This document shows, piece after piece, positions 43,120 through 53,555 of a stretch of 64,000 nucleotides of DNA. The translations under genes were made by a program, and so were the position numbers. The notes beneath the pieces were generated by a model. The model made no database searches. It saw only the letters and a program-made list of their open reading frames with translations, and was not told where the DNA came from. The DNA comes from an uncultured Nitrosospira sp. GTDB lineage: Bacteria > Nitrospirota > Nitrospiria > Nitrospirales > Nitrospiraceae. Within the stretch, counting starts at the first letter, position 1; each line of letters begins with the position of its first letter. Location: NCBI GenBank assembly GCA_900696515.1, contig CAADGK010000099.1, positions 97,514 through 161,513 of the forward strand, written 5' to 3'.

Positions 43120-43923
43120 CTAGCGAAGGCTCAAGACATCCATCATATCGTACAGACCTGGTGGTTGGCGGACGACCCATCTTGCTGCACGGAGAGCTCC
43201 ACGAGCGAAAGTATCTCGGCTGCTGGCTCGGTGCGTCACCTCAATGCGTTCACCCATGCCACCGAACAGAATGGTATGGTCGCCGACGATATCACCGGCT
43301 CTGATTGTTTGGATCCCGATTTCTCCTTTGATTCGTTCCCCGATCAACCCTTTACGAGCATAGACACCGACTTGGTTTAAATCTCGGTTTACAGAACGCG
43401 CAAGAACCTCGGCAATTTTGAGGGCGGTGCCGCTTGGAGCGTCCTTTTTCAATCTGTGGTGAGCTTCGATCACTTCGATATCGTAATCGTCTCCAAGGGT
43501 TTTGGCCATCTCGCCGATGACTTTGTAGAGGAGGTTGATGCCGACACTCATATTGGGAGAAAACACACAGGGAATATGTTGGGCCAGCGTCTTCAGTTCA
43601 TCGAGCTGACCGATTGAGAGCCCGGTCGTTCCAATGACCGCCGCGCGCCGGGAGCGAACGACCGTTCTCATGTGATCGAGGGTTGCCTCGGGAGAGGAAA
43701 AATCAACTACGACCTCCCCTCGCTCCATTAAAGCCGAAAGATCCGCCGTGATAGGGATGCCTGCGTGTCCCGATCCGGCGAATTCACCCGCATCCTCCCC
43801 CAATGCCGGGTGGTCTTTCCCCTCTAGCGCCCCTGCCAACATCAGCGCGGTAGAGTCCCTGACTAGCGACACCAATCTACATCCCATTCGTCCGGCGGCG
43901 CCGGCTACAACGACCTTGATCAT
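43120..43923 (-). CDS. dapB: 4-hydroxy-tetrahydrodipicolinate reductase
   Basis: DapB reduces HTPA to tetrahydrodipicolinate in lysine and peptidoglycan-precursor synthesis. The N-terminal GAAGRMGCRL, IGTTGLS and the catalytic region EAHHRLKKDAPSGTALK are present; the 267-residue length is typical. It is the last gene of the arg-lys run, 19 bases after dapA. Confidence 0.96.
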   Translation of the reverse strand: MIKVVVAGAAGRMGCRLVSLVRDSTALMLAGALEGKDHPALGEDAGEFAGSGHAGIPITADLSALMERGEVVVDFSSPEATLDHMRTVVRSRRAAVIGTTGLSIGQLDELKTLAQHIPCVFSPNMSVGINLLYKVIGEMAKTLGDDYDIEVIEAHHRLKKDAPSGTALKIAEVLARSVNRDLNQVGVYARKGLIGERIKGEIGIQTIRAGDIVGDHTILFGGMGERIEVTHRASSRDTFARGALRAARWVVRQPPGLYDMMDVLSLR

Positions 43924-43942
43924 ATTCTTCTCACCATCAGCG

Positions 43943-44824
43943 TCATGAACGTGTGATCAGCGAAACATCTTTCAGGACCTGAACCAACTTCTCACGTGTC
44001 TCCTGGGCCATTGGGCAAAGCGGCAAGCGCAATTCCGGATCGATCTTGCCCATCAGGCCCAATGCTTCTTTCACGGGAATCGGGTTTGTTTCAAAGAACA
44101 GCGCGGCAAAGAGAGGGGAGAGTTTGAAATGAATCCGTCGAGCTTCCTCAATCCTCCCCGCTGAAAATGCTTTGACGAGCGCAGCCATATCGGCGGGTAC
44201 AATGTTTGCGGTGACGGTAATGACGCCTTTCCCACCCACTGCCATCATGGGAAGCGTGAGCGCATCATCACCGGCCAGTACAGTGATGCGGTCGCCGCAC
44301 ATAAGCACGAGGTCCGAGGCTTGTTGGACGGATCCACTCCCTTCCTTGACTCCAACAATCGTCGGAAGGGTGGTGAGACGGGCAATCGTGGCCGGGAGCA
44401 TGTTTACTCCGGTACGACCAGGAATATTGTACAGGACCAAAGGAAGGTCGACAGCCTCGGCAACGGCCCGGTAGTGGCGGTACAGGCCTTCTTGTGTGGG
44501 TTTGTTGTAATAGGGTGTGATCAACAATGCCGCATCGGCGCCCGCCTGCTTCGCATGTTTGGTAAGGGCAATTGCTTCGTCCGTGCTATTTGAGCCGGTT
44601 CCGGCAACTACTGGGACACGACGACGGACGACTTCCACCGTCAGTTCGATGACCCGATTATGCTCATCGTGAGAAAGAGTGGCTGACTCCCCGGTCGTTC
44701 CGCATGGGACGATGCCGTTTGTTCCATTTGCAATTTGCCATTCAATCAGGTCAGCCAAGGCCCGTTCATCAACCTTGCCCTTGCGAAATGGCGTGACGAT
44801 CGCGACAAGAGATCCGGTAAACAT
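43943..44824 (-). CDS. dapA: 4-hydroxy-tetrahydrodipicolinate synthase
   Basis: DapA condenses pyruvate with aspartate semialdehyde. The 293-residue TIM-barrel protein shows CGTTGESATLSHDEH, YNIPGRTGVN and the Schiff-base Lys in VGVKEGSGS. I use ATG 44824, preceded by CGGAG; a GTG at 44830 would overlap the lysA stop by 4 bases. It lies between lysA and dapB and is clearly co-transcribed with both. Confidence 0.96.
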   Translation of the reverse strand: MFTGSLVAIVTPFRKGKVDERALADLIEWQIANGTNGIVPCGTTGESATLSHDEHNRVIELTVEVVRRRVPVVAGTGSNSTDEAIALTKHAKQAGADAALLITPYYNKPTQEGLYRHYRAVAEAVDLPLVLYNIPGRTGVNMLPATIARLTTLPTIVGVKEGSGSVQQASDLVLMCGDRITVLAGDDALTLPMMAVGGKGVITVTANIVPADMAALVKAFSAGRIEEARRIHFKLSPLFAALFFETNPIPVKEALGLMGKIDPELRLPLCPMAQETREKLVQVLKDVSLITRS

Positions 44825-44826
44825 GC

Positions 44827-46098
44827 TCACTCCGTTTCGTTCAGGAACGACGGGATGGTCTCCCCTTTGACGAGGTCATCATACGTTTCGCGTTCACGAA
44901 TGATGTGAAATTCACCACCCTTCACAAGGACTTCTGGGACCCGTGGTCGAGAGTTGTAATTTGACGCCATCACAAAGCCATAGGCTCCGGCACTCATGAC
45001 CGCCAATAAGTCATCGGGTTGTATGTTCGGCAACGAACGCTCTTTGGCCAGGAAATCTCCTGATTCGCACACAGGCCCAACGATATCGACCATTTGCTTG
45101 GGGCGATGGACTGCCGCTTCGTTCACCGGTCGAATCTCATGGTACGCACCGTACAAACTGGGGCGAATGAGGTCGTTCATGGCCGCGTCGACAATGACGA
45201 AGTGCTTTGTTTCACCGGCTTTCTCGTACAACGCCTTGGTCACGAGGATGCCGGCGTTCCCGACGATGACACGGCCCGGTTCCATGACCAGTGTTAGCCC
45301 CAGCCCCTTGACGAGGGGGGAAATCGCATGAGCCAGATCTTGAGGCAACGGGGGTTTCTCATCGGAATAGGTGATACCGAGGCCGCCGCCGATATTCAGA
45401 TAACGAATGTTGATGCCGTGGGCTTTTAGCGTGTCAATCAGAGCCACGACTTTCTTTAACGAATCGACGAACGGCGTCACTTCCGTCAACTGTGAGCCGA
45501 TATGAGCATGAACTCCCACGACGTCGATGTGGGTCATCGAGGATGCTGCTTTGTATTCTTCCAACGCACGATCGGCTGCGATCCCGAACTTGCTTTTCTT
45601 CATCCCCGTCGAAATGTACGGATGTGTTTTAGGGTCCACATCTGGATTGATTCGCAAGGCAATCCGAGCCTTCATGCCGACCGAAGCGGCGACATCGTTG
45701 ATGGCGCGGATTTCGGCGGCAGACTCGACATTGAACATGAGAATATTCGCCTTGAGCGCGTCACGAATTTCGTCCGGTGACTTGCCGACACCGGCGAAGA
45801 CGATTTTGGACGCGGGTACGCCGGCCTTCATGGCCCTGAACAGTTCACCGCCGGATACAATATCCACTCCGCTCCCTTCTCGGGCCATCAGCCGCAGAAT
45901 GGCGAGATTGGAGTTGGCCTTCATCGCAAACGCGATGACATGCGGGATATCCTTGAACGCGCTGTCATAGGCATGAAAGTGACGGACGAGAGTCTCGTGG
46001 CTGTAGATATAACAAGGAGTGCCTAGTTCTTTCGCGATCCGGCTGACGGGTACTTGCTCGCAGTATAATTCGCCCTGTTGGTATTCAAAGCTATGCAT
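44827..46098 (-). CDS. lysA: Diaminopimelate decarboxylase
   Basis: LysA decarboxylates meso-diaminopimelate to lysine. The 423-residue PLP-enzyme (alanine racemase fold type) has the PLP-Lys region VIAFAMKANSNLAILRL near 55, HAHIGSQL, the glycine-rich NIGGGLG and the C-terminal GPVCESGDFLAKER with the cross-subunit Cys. It is followed at once by dapA and preceded by the small lipoprotein gene. Confidence 0.96.
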   Translation of the reverse strand: MHSFEYQQGELYCEQVPVSRIAKELGTPCYIYSHETLVRHFHAYDSAFKDIPHVIAFAMKANSNLAILRLMAREGSGVDIVSGGELFRAMKAGVPASKIVFAGVGKSPDEIRDALKANILMFNVESAAEIRAINDVAASVGMKARIALRINPDVDPKTHPYISTGMKKSKFGIAADRALEEYKAASSMTHIDVVGVHAHIGSQLTEVTPFVDSLKKVVALIDTLKAHGINIRYLNIGGGLGITYSDEKPPLPQDLAHAISPLVKGLGLTLVMEPGRVIVGNAGILVTKALYEKAGETKHFVIVDAAMNDLIRPSLYGAYHEIRPVNEAAVHRPKQMVDIVGPVCESGDFLAKERSLPNIQPDDLLAVMSAGAYGFVMASNYNSRPRVPEVLVKGGEFHIIRERETYDDLVKGETIPSFLNETE

Positions 46099-46139
46099 CG
46101 TCTCAATCCTTAATCAAAAGTAGGTTCATCCGTTGAGCG

Positions 46140-46370
46140 TCATCGAGTTCCCACCGGCTGTGAAGGTGGAAGACCTATATCGTGTCCGTCCAGAGGCAGG
46201 TCAGGAGCTCCTCCTGGGTCTACGACCTCACGCTCTGTCTGGAGTGCATGCTGTTTCTTTTGTTTCTCAACGGTAGGGGCGACGCCCACATACTCAGGAG
46301 GAACAGGAGAGCCCACGACGCCACAGGCGATCAACAATCCTGTTGAAATCAGAACCACCAGTGTCCTCAT
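46140..46370 (-). CDS. Small lipoprotein (LptM-like position)
   Basis: The 76-residue product has a lipobox (STGLLIAC, Cys 16) and a proline-rich tail, the arrangement of the YifL/LptM-type small lipoproteins often found just upstream of lysA. Its ATG overlaps the argH stop (ATGA). LptM in E. coli aids maturation of the LPS-transport machinery; whether this protein does so is inference from position. Confidence 0.75.
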   Translation of the reverse strand: MRTLVVLISTGLLIACGVVGSPVPPEYVGVAPTVEKQKKQHALQTEREVVDPGGAPDLPLDGHDIGLPPSQPVGTR

Positions 46371-47779
46371 GAGAGGTGCTTCTCCAGCTCTTTGATTCGC
46401 TGGTCCACCCGAGTCCGAGCCGTACCACCAACTTGTCCTTTGTGATCGATGGCAGCCACGGTGGTCAATCGTGTGAGCACGTCCCGTGTAATCCGCTCAG
46501 AAAACCCGCGTAACTCTTCGAGCGAAAGATCGGTCACCTCACAGCCACGATCAAGGGCTGCTCGAACGATCCTTCCAGTAATACCGTGCGCCTCACGAAA
46601 CGGCACACCCTTCATAACCAAGTAGTCGGCCAGCTCGGTGGCCAGCAGTCCGCCCCCTTGCAATGCGCTCGCGAGTCTCTCTTGGTTGATTTGCACGTGG
46701 CGCATCAGTTCGGTCATCACCTCAAGCGAGGAGTCCACGGTATCCAGCGCGTCAAAGAGTGCCGGTTTGTCTTCCTGCAAATCGCGATTATACGTGAGGG
46801 GCAGAGCTTTTAGCAGCGCCAGCAGGTTGAATAGATGTCCATATACGCGACCTGTTTTCCCCCGGACCAACTCGGGGATATCCGGGTTCTTTTTCTGCGG
46901 CATCATACTGCTTCCCGTGCAGAAAGCATCCGGCAAGTCAACGAAGCGGAATTCCTGCGAGGCCCACAGAATCAATTCCTCACTGAGCCGCGACAAGTGC
47001 ATCATTACGATGGAAAGGGCCGAGGCCACTTCGATCATGAAATCGCGATCAGACACCGCGTCCATGCTGTTGGCGGTAACGGCAGGAAAATCCAACAACT
47101 CTGCCGTATATCGACGATTGACCGGATAATTCGTGCCGGCCAGCGCCCCCGATCCAAGCGGCATGATGTTGACTCGGCTTTTTGCGTCACGCAAGCGAGC
47201 CTTGTCCCGTTCGAGCATCTCAACATAGGCTAGCAGGTGATGGGCGAACAAGACCGGTTGCGCCCGTTGGAGATGGGTATATCCGGGCATCATCACCGTA
47301 CGGTTCTCAGCAGCCTTTGCAACCAGCGCGCGCTGCAGATCGAGTATTCGTGCGTGGAGTTTGTCTAAATAGGTTCGCAAATACAGCCGAATATCCAACG
47401 CGACCTGATCATTCCGGCTCCGACCGGTGTGTAACTTCCCGCCCAAGGGGCCGATGATCTCCGTTAATCGCCGTTCGATCGCCATGTGAATATCTTCGTC
47501 GTGCGGGGTAAATGCGAACTGACCGCGATCCAGCTCTTCTTTCACCGTGTTCAACCCACGAATGATTTTCCGAGCTTCTGTTTCCGTCAGGATCTTTGCC
47601 TTTGCCAGGGTCTTACAGTGGGCGATGCTCCCGGCGATGTCCTCCGCATAGAGTCGGCCATCGACCGTCACCGAGCGCGTAAACGCTTCTACGAGTCGAT
47701 GGGTTTTCTCTCGAAATCGCCCATCCCAGGCTTTTCCTGCGTGGTCAGCGGTCTTTGGACGTTGTGTGCGCCTGGTCAT
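46367..47779 (-). CDS. argH: Argininosuccinate lyase
   Basis: ArgH splits argininosuccinate into arginine and fumarate. The 470-residue protein has HTGRSRNDQVALDIRL, YTHLQRAQPVLFAHHL and the signature GSSMMPQKKNPDIPEL with the flexible catalytic Ser loop. The start overlaps the argG stop by one base. Confidence 0.97.
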   Translation of the reverse strand: MTRRTQRPKTADHAGKAWDGRFREKTHRLVEAFTRSVTVDGRLYAEDIAGSIAHCKTLAKAKILTETEARKIIRGLNTVKEELDRGQFAFTPHDEDIHMAIERRLTEIIGPLGGKLHTGRSRNDQVALDIRLYLRTYLDKLHARILDLQRALVAKAAENRTVMMPGYTHLQRAQPVLFAHHLLAYVEMLERDKARLRDAKSRVNIMPLGSGALAGTNYPVNRRYTAELLDFPAVTANSMDAVSDRDFMIEVASALSIVMMHLSRLSEELILWASQEFRFVDLPDAFCTGSSMMPQKKNPDIPELVRGKTGRVYGHLFNLLALLKALPLTYNRDLQEDKPALFDALDTVDSSLEVMTELMRHVQINQERLASALQGGGLLATELADYLVMKGVPFREAHGITGRIVRAALDRGCEVTDLSLEELRGFSERITRDVLTRLTTVAAIDHKGQVGGTARTRVDQRIKELEKHLS

Positions 47780-48993
47780 CAGGACGAAGCCTTCTTTCGT
47801 TGCGCGCGGATCTTGAGCCGTAATGCGTTCAAACGGATGAACCCTTCCGCATCCTTCTGGTTATAGACCTCATCTTCCTCGAAGGTGGCGATGTCCAATC
47901 GATACAGTGATCGCTTCGATTTGCGCCCCGCCAACGTACAACTCCCTTTATAAAGCTTGACGCGCGCAATGCCGCTGACGTCTTTCTGGGCGTCATCGAT
48001 CGCGGCCTGCAACATGTCACGCTCCGGGCTGAACCAATAACCGTTGTAGATCAAGCCGGCAAACCGTGGGATCAAGCTGTCACGGAAATACAGGACCTCA
48101 CGGTCCATCGTCAAAGACTCGATCCCCCGATGCGCGACATGGAGGATCGTGCCCCCAGGTGTTTCGTACACCCCGCGCGATTTCATCCCGACATAGCGGT
48201 TTTCTACCAGATCGACCCGTCCGACCCCATGTGCACCGCCTAGCTTGTTGAGATGAGCCAGTAAAGCGGCCGGACGCATCTTCTTTCCGTCGACGGCGAC
48301 GGGGTTGCCTGCTTGATACTCGATCTCGACCTCTTGCGGCGTATTCGGTGCTTTTTCCGGGGAGACGGTCAATTGGAAGATTTCGTCCGGCGGCGATTCC
48401 CAGGGGTCTTCGAGAATACCGCCTTCGTAGCTGATGTGGAACAGATTGGGGTCTGTGCTGTACGGCTTGGCTTTGGTCGCGGTCACGGGGATCCCATGTT
48501 GATCGGCATACTCAATGAGTTCACGACGAGATCGCATGGTCCATTCCCGCCAGGGAGCGATGATTTTGAGCTGCGGGGCGAGTGCCATATAGGTGAGCTC
48601 AAAGCGTACCTGATCGTTTCCTTTTCCCGTGGCTCCATGCGACACCGCTTCGGCGCCTTCTTTCAACGCGATCTCGGCCTGTCGGCGGGCGATCAGCGGA
48701 CGGGCAATCGAGGTGCCGAGCAAATAGCACCCTTCATACATCGCGTTCCCTCGTAACATCGGGAACACGTAGTCTTTGACGAATGTTTCCCGCAGGTCTT
48801 CCACATAGACCTTCTTCACACCCAGCGCCTGGGCTTTCTTTTTCACGGCATTGAGATCTTCGCCCTGCCCGAGATCGGCACAAAAGGCGATGATCTCGGC
48901 CTGGTAGGTTTCCTGGAGCCATTTGAGAATCACTGAGGTGTCCAGTCCGCCGGAATAGGCCAGGACGATTTTCTTGATGGGCTGTGATTTCAT
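47779..48993 (-). CDS. argG: Argininosuccinate synthase
   Basis: ArgG ligates citrulline and aspartate using ATP. The PP-loop-type nucleotide motif [15 protein letters not shown] is at residues 12-26, with [13 protein letters not shown] near 120 and [19 protein letters not shown] further on. Length is 404. It lies between argF and argH with an 11-base gap to argF. Confidence 0.97.
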   Translation of the reverse strand: MKSQPIKKIVLAYSGGLDTSVILKWLQETYQAEIIAFCADLGQGEDLNAVKKKAQALGVKKVYVEDLRETFVKDYVFPMLRGNAMYEGCYLLGTSIARPLIARRQAEIALKEGAEAVSHGATGKGNDQVRFELTYMALAPQLKIIAPWREWTMRSRRELIEYADQHGIPVTATKAKPYSTDPNLFHISYEGGILEDPWESPPDEIFQLTVSPEKAPNTPQEVEIEYQAGNPVAVDGKKMRPAALLAHLNKLGGAHGVGRVDLVENRYVGMKSRGVYETPGGTILHVAHRGIESLTMDREVLYFRDSLIPRFAGLIYNGYWFSPERDMLQAAIDDAQKDVSGIARVKLYKGSCTLAGRKSKRSLYRLDIATFEEDEVYNQKDAEGFIRLNALRLKIRAQRKKASS

Positions 48994-49003
48994 AGGTGCA
49001 ATC

Positions 49004-49981
49004 CTATCCTCTGCGTGCTTTGTGGCTGAGCAGTTGAGTCAAAACCGCTTTCTGCATGTGCAATCGATTTTCTGCCTGGTCGATCACCACCGACTGCGGG
49101 CCATCCAGGACCTCTGCGGAGATTTCCTCTCCGCGATGCGCCGGCAGACAGTGCATGACGATGGCATCGGGCTTTGCCCGATGCAGCAACCGTTGGTCGA
49201 GCTGATACGGGGCCAGGGTCCGTAACCGTCTGGCCTGCTCCCGTTCACGTCCCATACTGATCCATACGTCGGTATAGACCACATCCGCTTCCTTCACGGC
49301 CACGAGGGGATTTTCCACCACCTCAATGGAAGCGCCAGTGGCTTGCCCTTCGACCCTGGCGCGGTCGATGACTCGCTGATCCGGTTGATAACCTGAGGGG
49401 CATCCGATGACCACGCGCATCCCTACCTTCGCGCCAGCTTCGATGAGTGAGTTGGCAACGTTATTCCCATCTCCGATGTAGGCCAGGCTGAGTCCCTTGA
49501 GTCGTCCTTTCAGTTCCTGAATCGTCAGAAGATCGGATAACGCCTGACAGGGATGACTGTGGTCGGTGAGCCCGTTGATAACGGGCATCGTAGCTTCGGT
49601 AGCCCATTCCTCGACGATCGCATGGTCATAAGTACGGATGACAATCCCGTCGAGGTACCGGGATAAGACGCGTGCCGTATCCGCAATCGTCTCTCCGCGA
49701 GAGAGTTGGATATCGCTCATCGGCAGCACCAGGGCGTGGCCACCAAGCTGGTTCATACCAGCTTCAAAGGACACCCTGGTTCTCGTCGACGGTTTTTGAA
49801 ACAGCAGCCCCAGCGTTTTCCCGCGAAGCAACCGATGAGGGACACCTCCTTGCTGCTTCTTCTTGAGGGTGCTGGCCAGTCGTAAGAGCGCAAGGACTTG
49901 CGTCCGTGGCATGGTGGCCACGTCAAGCAGGTCCTTGGCGTATCGCTCGGTGCCGCTGGGATGTCGGGTTCGTACGGCCAT
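49004..49981 (-). CDS. argF: Ornithine carbamoyltransferase
   Basis: ArgF makes citrulline from ornithine and carbamoyl phosphate. The carbamoyl-phosphate site [11 protein letters not shown] and the ornithine-site motif [12 protein letters not shown] are intact, with HPCQALSDL in the middle; the 325-residue length is typical. Its ATG overlaps the argD stop by one base (TGATG). Confidence 0.97.
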   Translation of the reverse strand: MAVRTRHPSGTERYAKDLLDVATMPRTQVLALLRLASTLKKKQQGGVPHRLLRGKTLGLLFQKPSTRTRVSFEAGMNQLGGHALVLPMSDIQLSRGETIADTARVLSRYLDGIVIRTYDHAIVEEWATEATMPVINGLTDHSHPCQALSDLLTIQELKGRLKGLSLAYIGDGNNVANSLIEAGAKVGMRVVIGCPSGYQPDQRVIDRARVEGQATGASIEVVENPLVAVKEADVVYTDVWISMGREREQARRLRTLAPYQLDQRLLHRAKPDAIVMHCLPAHRGEEISAEVLDGPQSVVIDQAENRLHMQKAVLTQLLSHKARRG

Positions 49982-51198
49982 CAGTGGTGAGAATCTTTTT
50001 CCGCCGTCTGGCGTTGGGTAAAGAGTGCTCCGAGGAGATCCATGAGTCGGTCGATCTCCGGCTGTGTAATGATTAAGGGTGGGACCATGCGCAGCACCCG
50101 TTCGTTCGCGGCATTCAAGAGCACCCCGCGCGCCAGCGCATCCGCGACCACCGTTCTGGCATCAATCGTCAATTCCATTCCTTGCAACAGGCCAAGTCCT
50201 CGGACCTCTTGGACGACGCGATAGCGACTCTTGCAGTCGGTTAACCCCTTCGCCAAATACTCTCCCATGCGCTTCGCATTCTCCAGCACAGGCCCTTCGA
50301 GCAGCACGTGGCAGACCGCAAGGGCGGCAGCACAGGCCAGTGGATTTCCTCCAAATGTGGAGGCATGGGAACCAGGAGTGAAGGCCGACGCCACTGTTTC
50401 TGTGGCGAGGCAGGCGCCGATCGGGACGCCTCCGGCCAGGCCTTTGGCCAAGGTCATAATGTCGGGCTGAACGCCTAGTTGTTCATAGGCGAAGAGCGTT
50501 CCGGTTCTTCCCATCCCGGTTTGAATCTCATCAAAAATCAAGAGGATGTCTTTCTCGGTACAGAACTGCCTGAGGCGTTTTAGATACTCCCGATCAGCGA
50601 CGTGCACCCCACCTTCCGCCTGGATCGGTTCAAGCATGATGGCCGCAGTCCTCTCGGTGACGAGAGACTCGACGGCCGTGAAGTCGTTGAACGGGGCATA
50701 GGCAAATCCGGGCATCAGCGGTTCGAAGCCTTTTTGAACCTTTTCTTGGCCGGTCGCCGTGACCATGGCCAAGGTTCGGCCATGGAACGAATTCTTCATC
50801 GTGATAATTTCAAAACGAGCCGCTCCATAGCGCTCATGCCCGTAGCGGCGGGCCAGCTTGATGGCCGCTTCGTTCGCTTCGGCGCCGCTGTTACAGAAGA
50901 ACACGCGGTCTGCGAAAGAGTGGTCAACCAAGAGGCGGGCCAGCTTTACCTGGGGCTCGGTGTAATAGAGGTTCGAGGTATGGATCAGTTGGGCGGCTTG
51001 GCGTTGAATCGCCTGAACCAGATCTGGATGTCCATAGCCTAAAATATTCACGGCGATCCCAGCGACAAAATCCAGGTACTCGCGTCCCTCCAGATCGTAG
51101 ACCTTTGCTCCGCGCCCCCGCACGATCGAAAGTGGTTGGCGGCTGTAGGTCTGCATCAGATACTTGGCCGCGTCATCTTTCAGTTCTTCAGTCGGCAT
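49981..51198 (-). CDS. argD: Acetylornithine aminotransferase
   Basis: ArgD is the PLP aminotransferase of arginine synthesis, and often also serves as N-succinyl-DAP aminotransferase. The 405-residue class III enzyme has FFCNSGAEANEAAIKLAR, FHGRTLAMVTATGQEK, DEIQTGMGRTGTLFAYE and the PLP-Lys in IMTLAKGLAGGVPIGA. It heads the arg-lys run; AAGGGGAT precedes its ATG. The promoter should lie in 51199-51372. Confidence 0.95.
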   Translation of the reverse strand: MPTEELKDDAAKYLMQTYSRQPLSIVRGRGAKVYDLEGREYLDFVAGIAVNILGYGHPDLVQAIQRQAAQLIHTSNLYYTEPQVKLARLLVDHSFADRVFFCNSGAEANEAAIKLARRYGHERYGAARFEIITMKNSFHGRTLAMVTATGQEKVQKGFEPLMPGFAYAPFNDFTAVESLVTERTAAIMLEPIQAEGGVHVADREYLKRLRQFCTEKDILLIFDEIQTGMGRTGTLFAYEQLGVQPDIMTLAKGLAGGVPIGACLATETVASAFTPGSHASTFGGNPLACAAALAVCHVLLEGPVLENAKRMGEYLAKGLTDCKSRYRVVQEVRGLGLLQGMELTIDARTVVADALARGVLLNAANERVLRMVPPLIITQPEIDRLMDLLGALFTQRQTAEKDSHH

Positions 51199-51372
51199 GT
51201 GGCGTATCCCCTTATAAAGAAAGGAAAGCTAGCACAGGGCCAGTAGGAAGAGCAATAAGTCAGGAGGGAAGCAGAGGATCTCAAGAGAAGCAAAGTCGGA
51301 GGGCAATCTGGGATCTTACAGCACTTCAAATCATCCGCCCTTCCATTTCGGAGTATGGTAAGCTGCCTCGCC

Positions 51373-52029
51373 ATGACGAGATGTGGGCAGTGTCAGCAGC
51401 AGAATCCCGACGATGCCAATTTTTGCCATCAGTGTGGCGTGAAGTTGATGGAAGTGAAGGTCTCTTCTGATGAGCCGGCCGTTGGGAACACGACCGCCCA
51501 ACCGATGAAGGACGAAGAGACACGCTGGCGTCAATTTATCGGACCGAATGCGGACTATTATGTGCGGGTGTTCAGGAAGTTTTCAGCGAACGGGCAACCA
51601 CGGTTTGCCCTCTCATGGAACTGGCCAGCTTTTCTCTATATATCATTTCTCTGGTTCCTGTACCGGAAGATGTACCTCCATGCGTTTGTCTATGCCGTCG
51701 GTCCGATGGTCTCCACCTATCTGACGGGGGATGTGTCCGCCGGGATCATCTGGAGCGTCATGGCTGGGGCAACGGCCAACTATCTCTACTATTGGCATTG
51801 CTGGGAGCATATCGGAGAAATGAAGCGAGCCAATCGGACGGACCCGGCTGCTCAAGAAACTGCGCTGAAAGAGTCCGGCGGTGTGCAGCCCTATGTCATC
51901 TGGGTCGGTGTCGTCTTCTATCTCATTTTCCTGGCGACATTGGTTAAAATGGTCCAGGAAGGTCCGCCTGATGGGGATCTGCCGCCAGGTCGGCCGGCCA
52001 AGCAAGCGGCGATGCAGCCACAGGTGTGA
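51373..52029 (+). CDS. Zinc-ribbon membrane protein (DUF2628-like)
   Basis: The 218-residue product starts with a zinc ribbon (CGQCQQQNPDDANFCHQCGV) and has a DUF2628-type middle, with FALSWNWPAFLYISFLWFLYR, the tryptophan-rich membrane entry typical of that family. Further helices and a terminal membrane segment near VGVVFYLIFLATLV follow. It diverges from argD. Function of the family is unknown. Confidence 0.78.
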   Translation: MTRCGQCQQQNPDDANFCHQCGVKLMEVKVSSDEPAVGNTTAQPMKDEETRWRQFIGPNADYYVRVFRKFSANGQPRFALSWNWPAFLYISFLWFLYRKMYLHAFVYAVGPMVSTYLTGDVSAGIIWSVMAGATANYLYYWHCWEHIGEMKRANRTDPAAQETALKESGGVQPYVIWVGVVFYLIFLATLVKMVQEGPPDGDLPPGRPAKQAAMQPQV

Positions 52030-52083
52030 CCTGCCGAGACAGTGGATATCCCGTGATCATCTGGATGGAAGAGAGGAATGAGA

Positions 52084-52689
52084 ATGGCTCGATTAGTCTT
52101 GCTTCGGCATGGAGAATCGCAATGGAACTTGGAAAACCGCTTCACAGGTTGGGTGGATGTGCCGCTTTCGCCCAAAGGGATCGAGGAGGCGAAGAGTGCA
52201 GGAGAGAAGCTGCGCGGGGTGACATTTCATCGCGCTTTTACGTCGGTGCTCATGAGAGCGAATGAGACCCTCCGGATCGTCTTGGAGACGATCGGCCAGA
52301 CTCAGATTCCCATTGAAAAGGACAAGGCGCTGAACGAGCGAATGTATGGGGAGCTTCAAGGGCTGAATAAGGCGGAAACTGCTCAAAAGTACGGCGATGC
52401 ACAGGTGAAAATCTGGCGTCGCAGTTATGATGTCAGACCGCCGGGCGGAGAGAGCTTAAAGGATACGGCCGAGCGAGCGTTGCCCTACTATGACAAGATG
52501 ATCAAGCCTCATCTCTTGAAGGGCGAAACGATCATCATTGCCGCGCATGGCAACAGCCTGCGGGCACTGGTAATGGAGTTGGACCAACTCTCAAAGGAAG
52601 CCGTACTGGAGCTGAATATTCCGACCGGGGTACCGCTGTTGTACGAGTTTGATGATCGCGGCAAGGTCTTGTCGCATCGGTATCTGTAG
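52084..52689 (+). CDS. gpmA: 2,3-bisphosphoglycerate-dependent phosphoglycerate mutase
   Basis: GpmA interconverts 3- and 2-phosphoglycerate. The phosphohistidine motif [20 protein letters not shown] starts at residue 4; [12 protein letters not shown] and the second His in [11 protein letters not shown] are intact. At 201 residues it is shorter than the usual 228-250, missing an internal loop, as in several other bacteria. ATG 52084 lies 6 bases after AGAGGA; ATG 52078 has no spacer. Confidence 0.93.
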   Translation: MARLVLLRHGESQWNLENRFTGWVDVPLSPKGIEEAKSAGEKLRGVTFHRAFTSVLMRANETLRIVLETIGQTQIPIEKDKALNERMYGELQGLNKAETAQKYGDAQVKIWRRSYDVRPPGGESLKDTAERALPYYDKMIKPHLLKGETIIIAAHGNSLRALVMELDQLSKEAVLELNIPTGVPLLYEFDDRGKVLSHRYL

Positions 52690-52778
52690 CAGAACCGATC
52701 GTGCTGTCTGCGAGAGATGAGCGTCGCTCAAAACGAAGACTCACAAGGCTTGAAGCCTTTATCGGAGCCGGTGGGTGC

Positions 52779-53261
52779 TCACCCGAGATTCTCCAGCAGC
52801 CGGCCATATTCCGCAGCAGGTGCGTAGTCGATTAAGAGCACGAGCAGCTTCTCGCGATTTCCCGACTCAATCAGGCCCAAATCTTCCATAAGGCCTGCCG
52901 TCTCTGCACAGATTCCCATGGGGTTGATTCCCTCCCGATCCACCAGGCGGGCATAGTGCTCACGCCGTTGAGCCAATTCTGGTTGGTACTCTATCCAGGT
53001 GCGTGCTCCCAGCTGTCCAGAGGGCCACCAATGGGTTTGTATGGACTCGAACAGGTCTTCCCTAATGAGGGCCCTGTACTTGGAAGGGATATGGGCGTCA
53101 ATCGCCGCGAGGGCCCAGTAGAGATTCAGGGAGAGGATCTCCCGAGCGATGTGAGGGACATGAGATTCAGTGGCCTCGATACCATATTCCCCAAGTTGCG
53201 AGGCGGTAATGGGGGGCGGCATCGCCTTGAATAATCCTGTTGCGGCCTCTGCTGGTGTCAT
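52779..53261 (-). CDS. Hypothetical soluble helical protein
   Basis: The 160-residue product is mainly helical, with no signal peptide: ITASQLGEYGIEATESHVPH, LNLYWALAAIDAHIPSKYRA and a terminal LLIDYAPAAEYGRLLENLG. I recognise no family. It converges on gpmA with 89 bases between stops. Confidence 0.55.
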   Translation of the reverse strand: MTPAEAATGLFKAMPPPITASQLGEYGIEATESHVPHIAREILSLNLYWALAAIDAHIPSKYRALIREDLFESIQTHWWPSGQLGARTWIEYQPELAQRREHYARLVDREGINPMGICAETAGLMEDLGLIESGNREKLLVLLIDYAPAAEYGRLLENLG

Positions 53262-53390
53262 AGTTTACTGGGTAACATACTGCACCGGGTGTTTCCCCCT
53301 CAAGCGGTGGTTTGCCGCGCCGTTCCGCAGCAGTCCTGAATGTTTCTAGAACTACTCATACTCGTTGCTTGTCCCATTGATCCTGAGTTC

Positions 53391-53451
53391 CAGGTTTCAT
53401 GTTCAACGTTTCAAGTTGTATAGGCATCAAAGACCTCAAAGTTGAAACCTG
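53391..53451. repeat. Imperfect inverted repeat in a 294-base spacer
   Basis: CAGGTTTCA (53391-53399) and TGAAACCTG (53443-53451) pair perfectly, inside a longer stretch of repeated words (TTCAACGTTTCAAGTTG and CAACGTGAA). The spacer lies between two minus-strand genes. It fits the family of stutter palindromes seen elsewhere in this window, though the words differ. Confidence 0.45.
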
Positions 53452-53555
53452 CAACGTGAATCTGTAGGGGAAGAGTTTGTAAAGAAGAAACGGATGGGGT
53501 TATGTGAGCGGGTCCTCCCAGCCCACCGTGGGCCGGGAGGGCTACAGCTAAAAGT

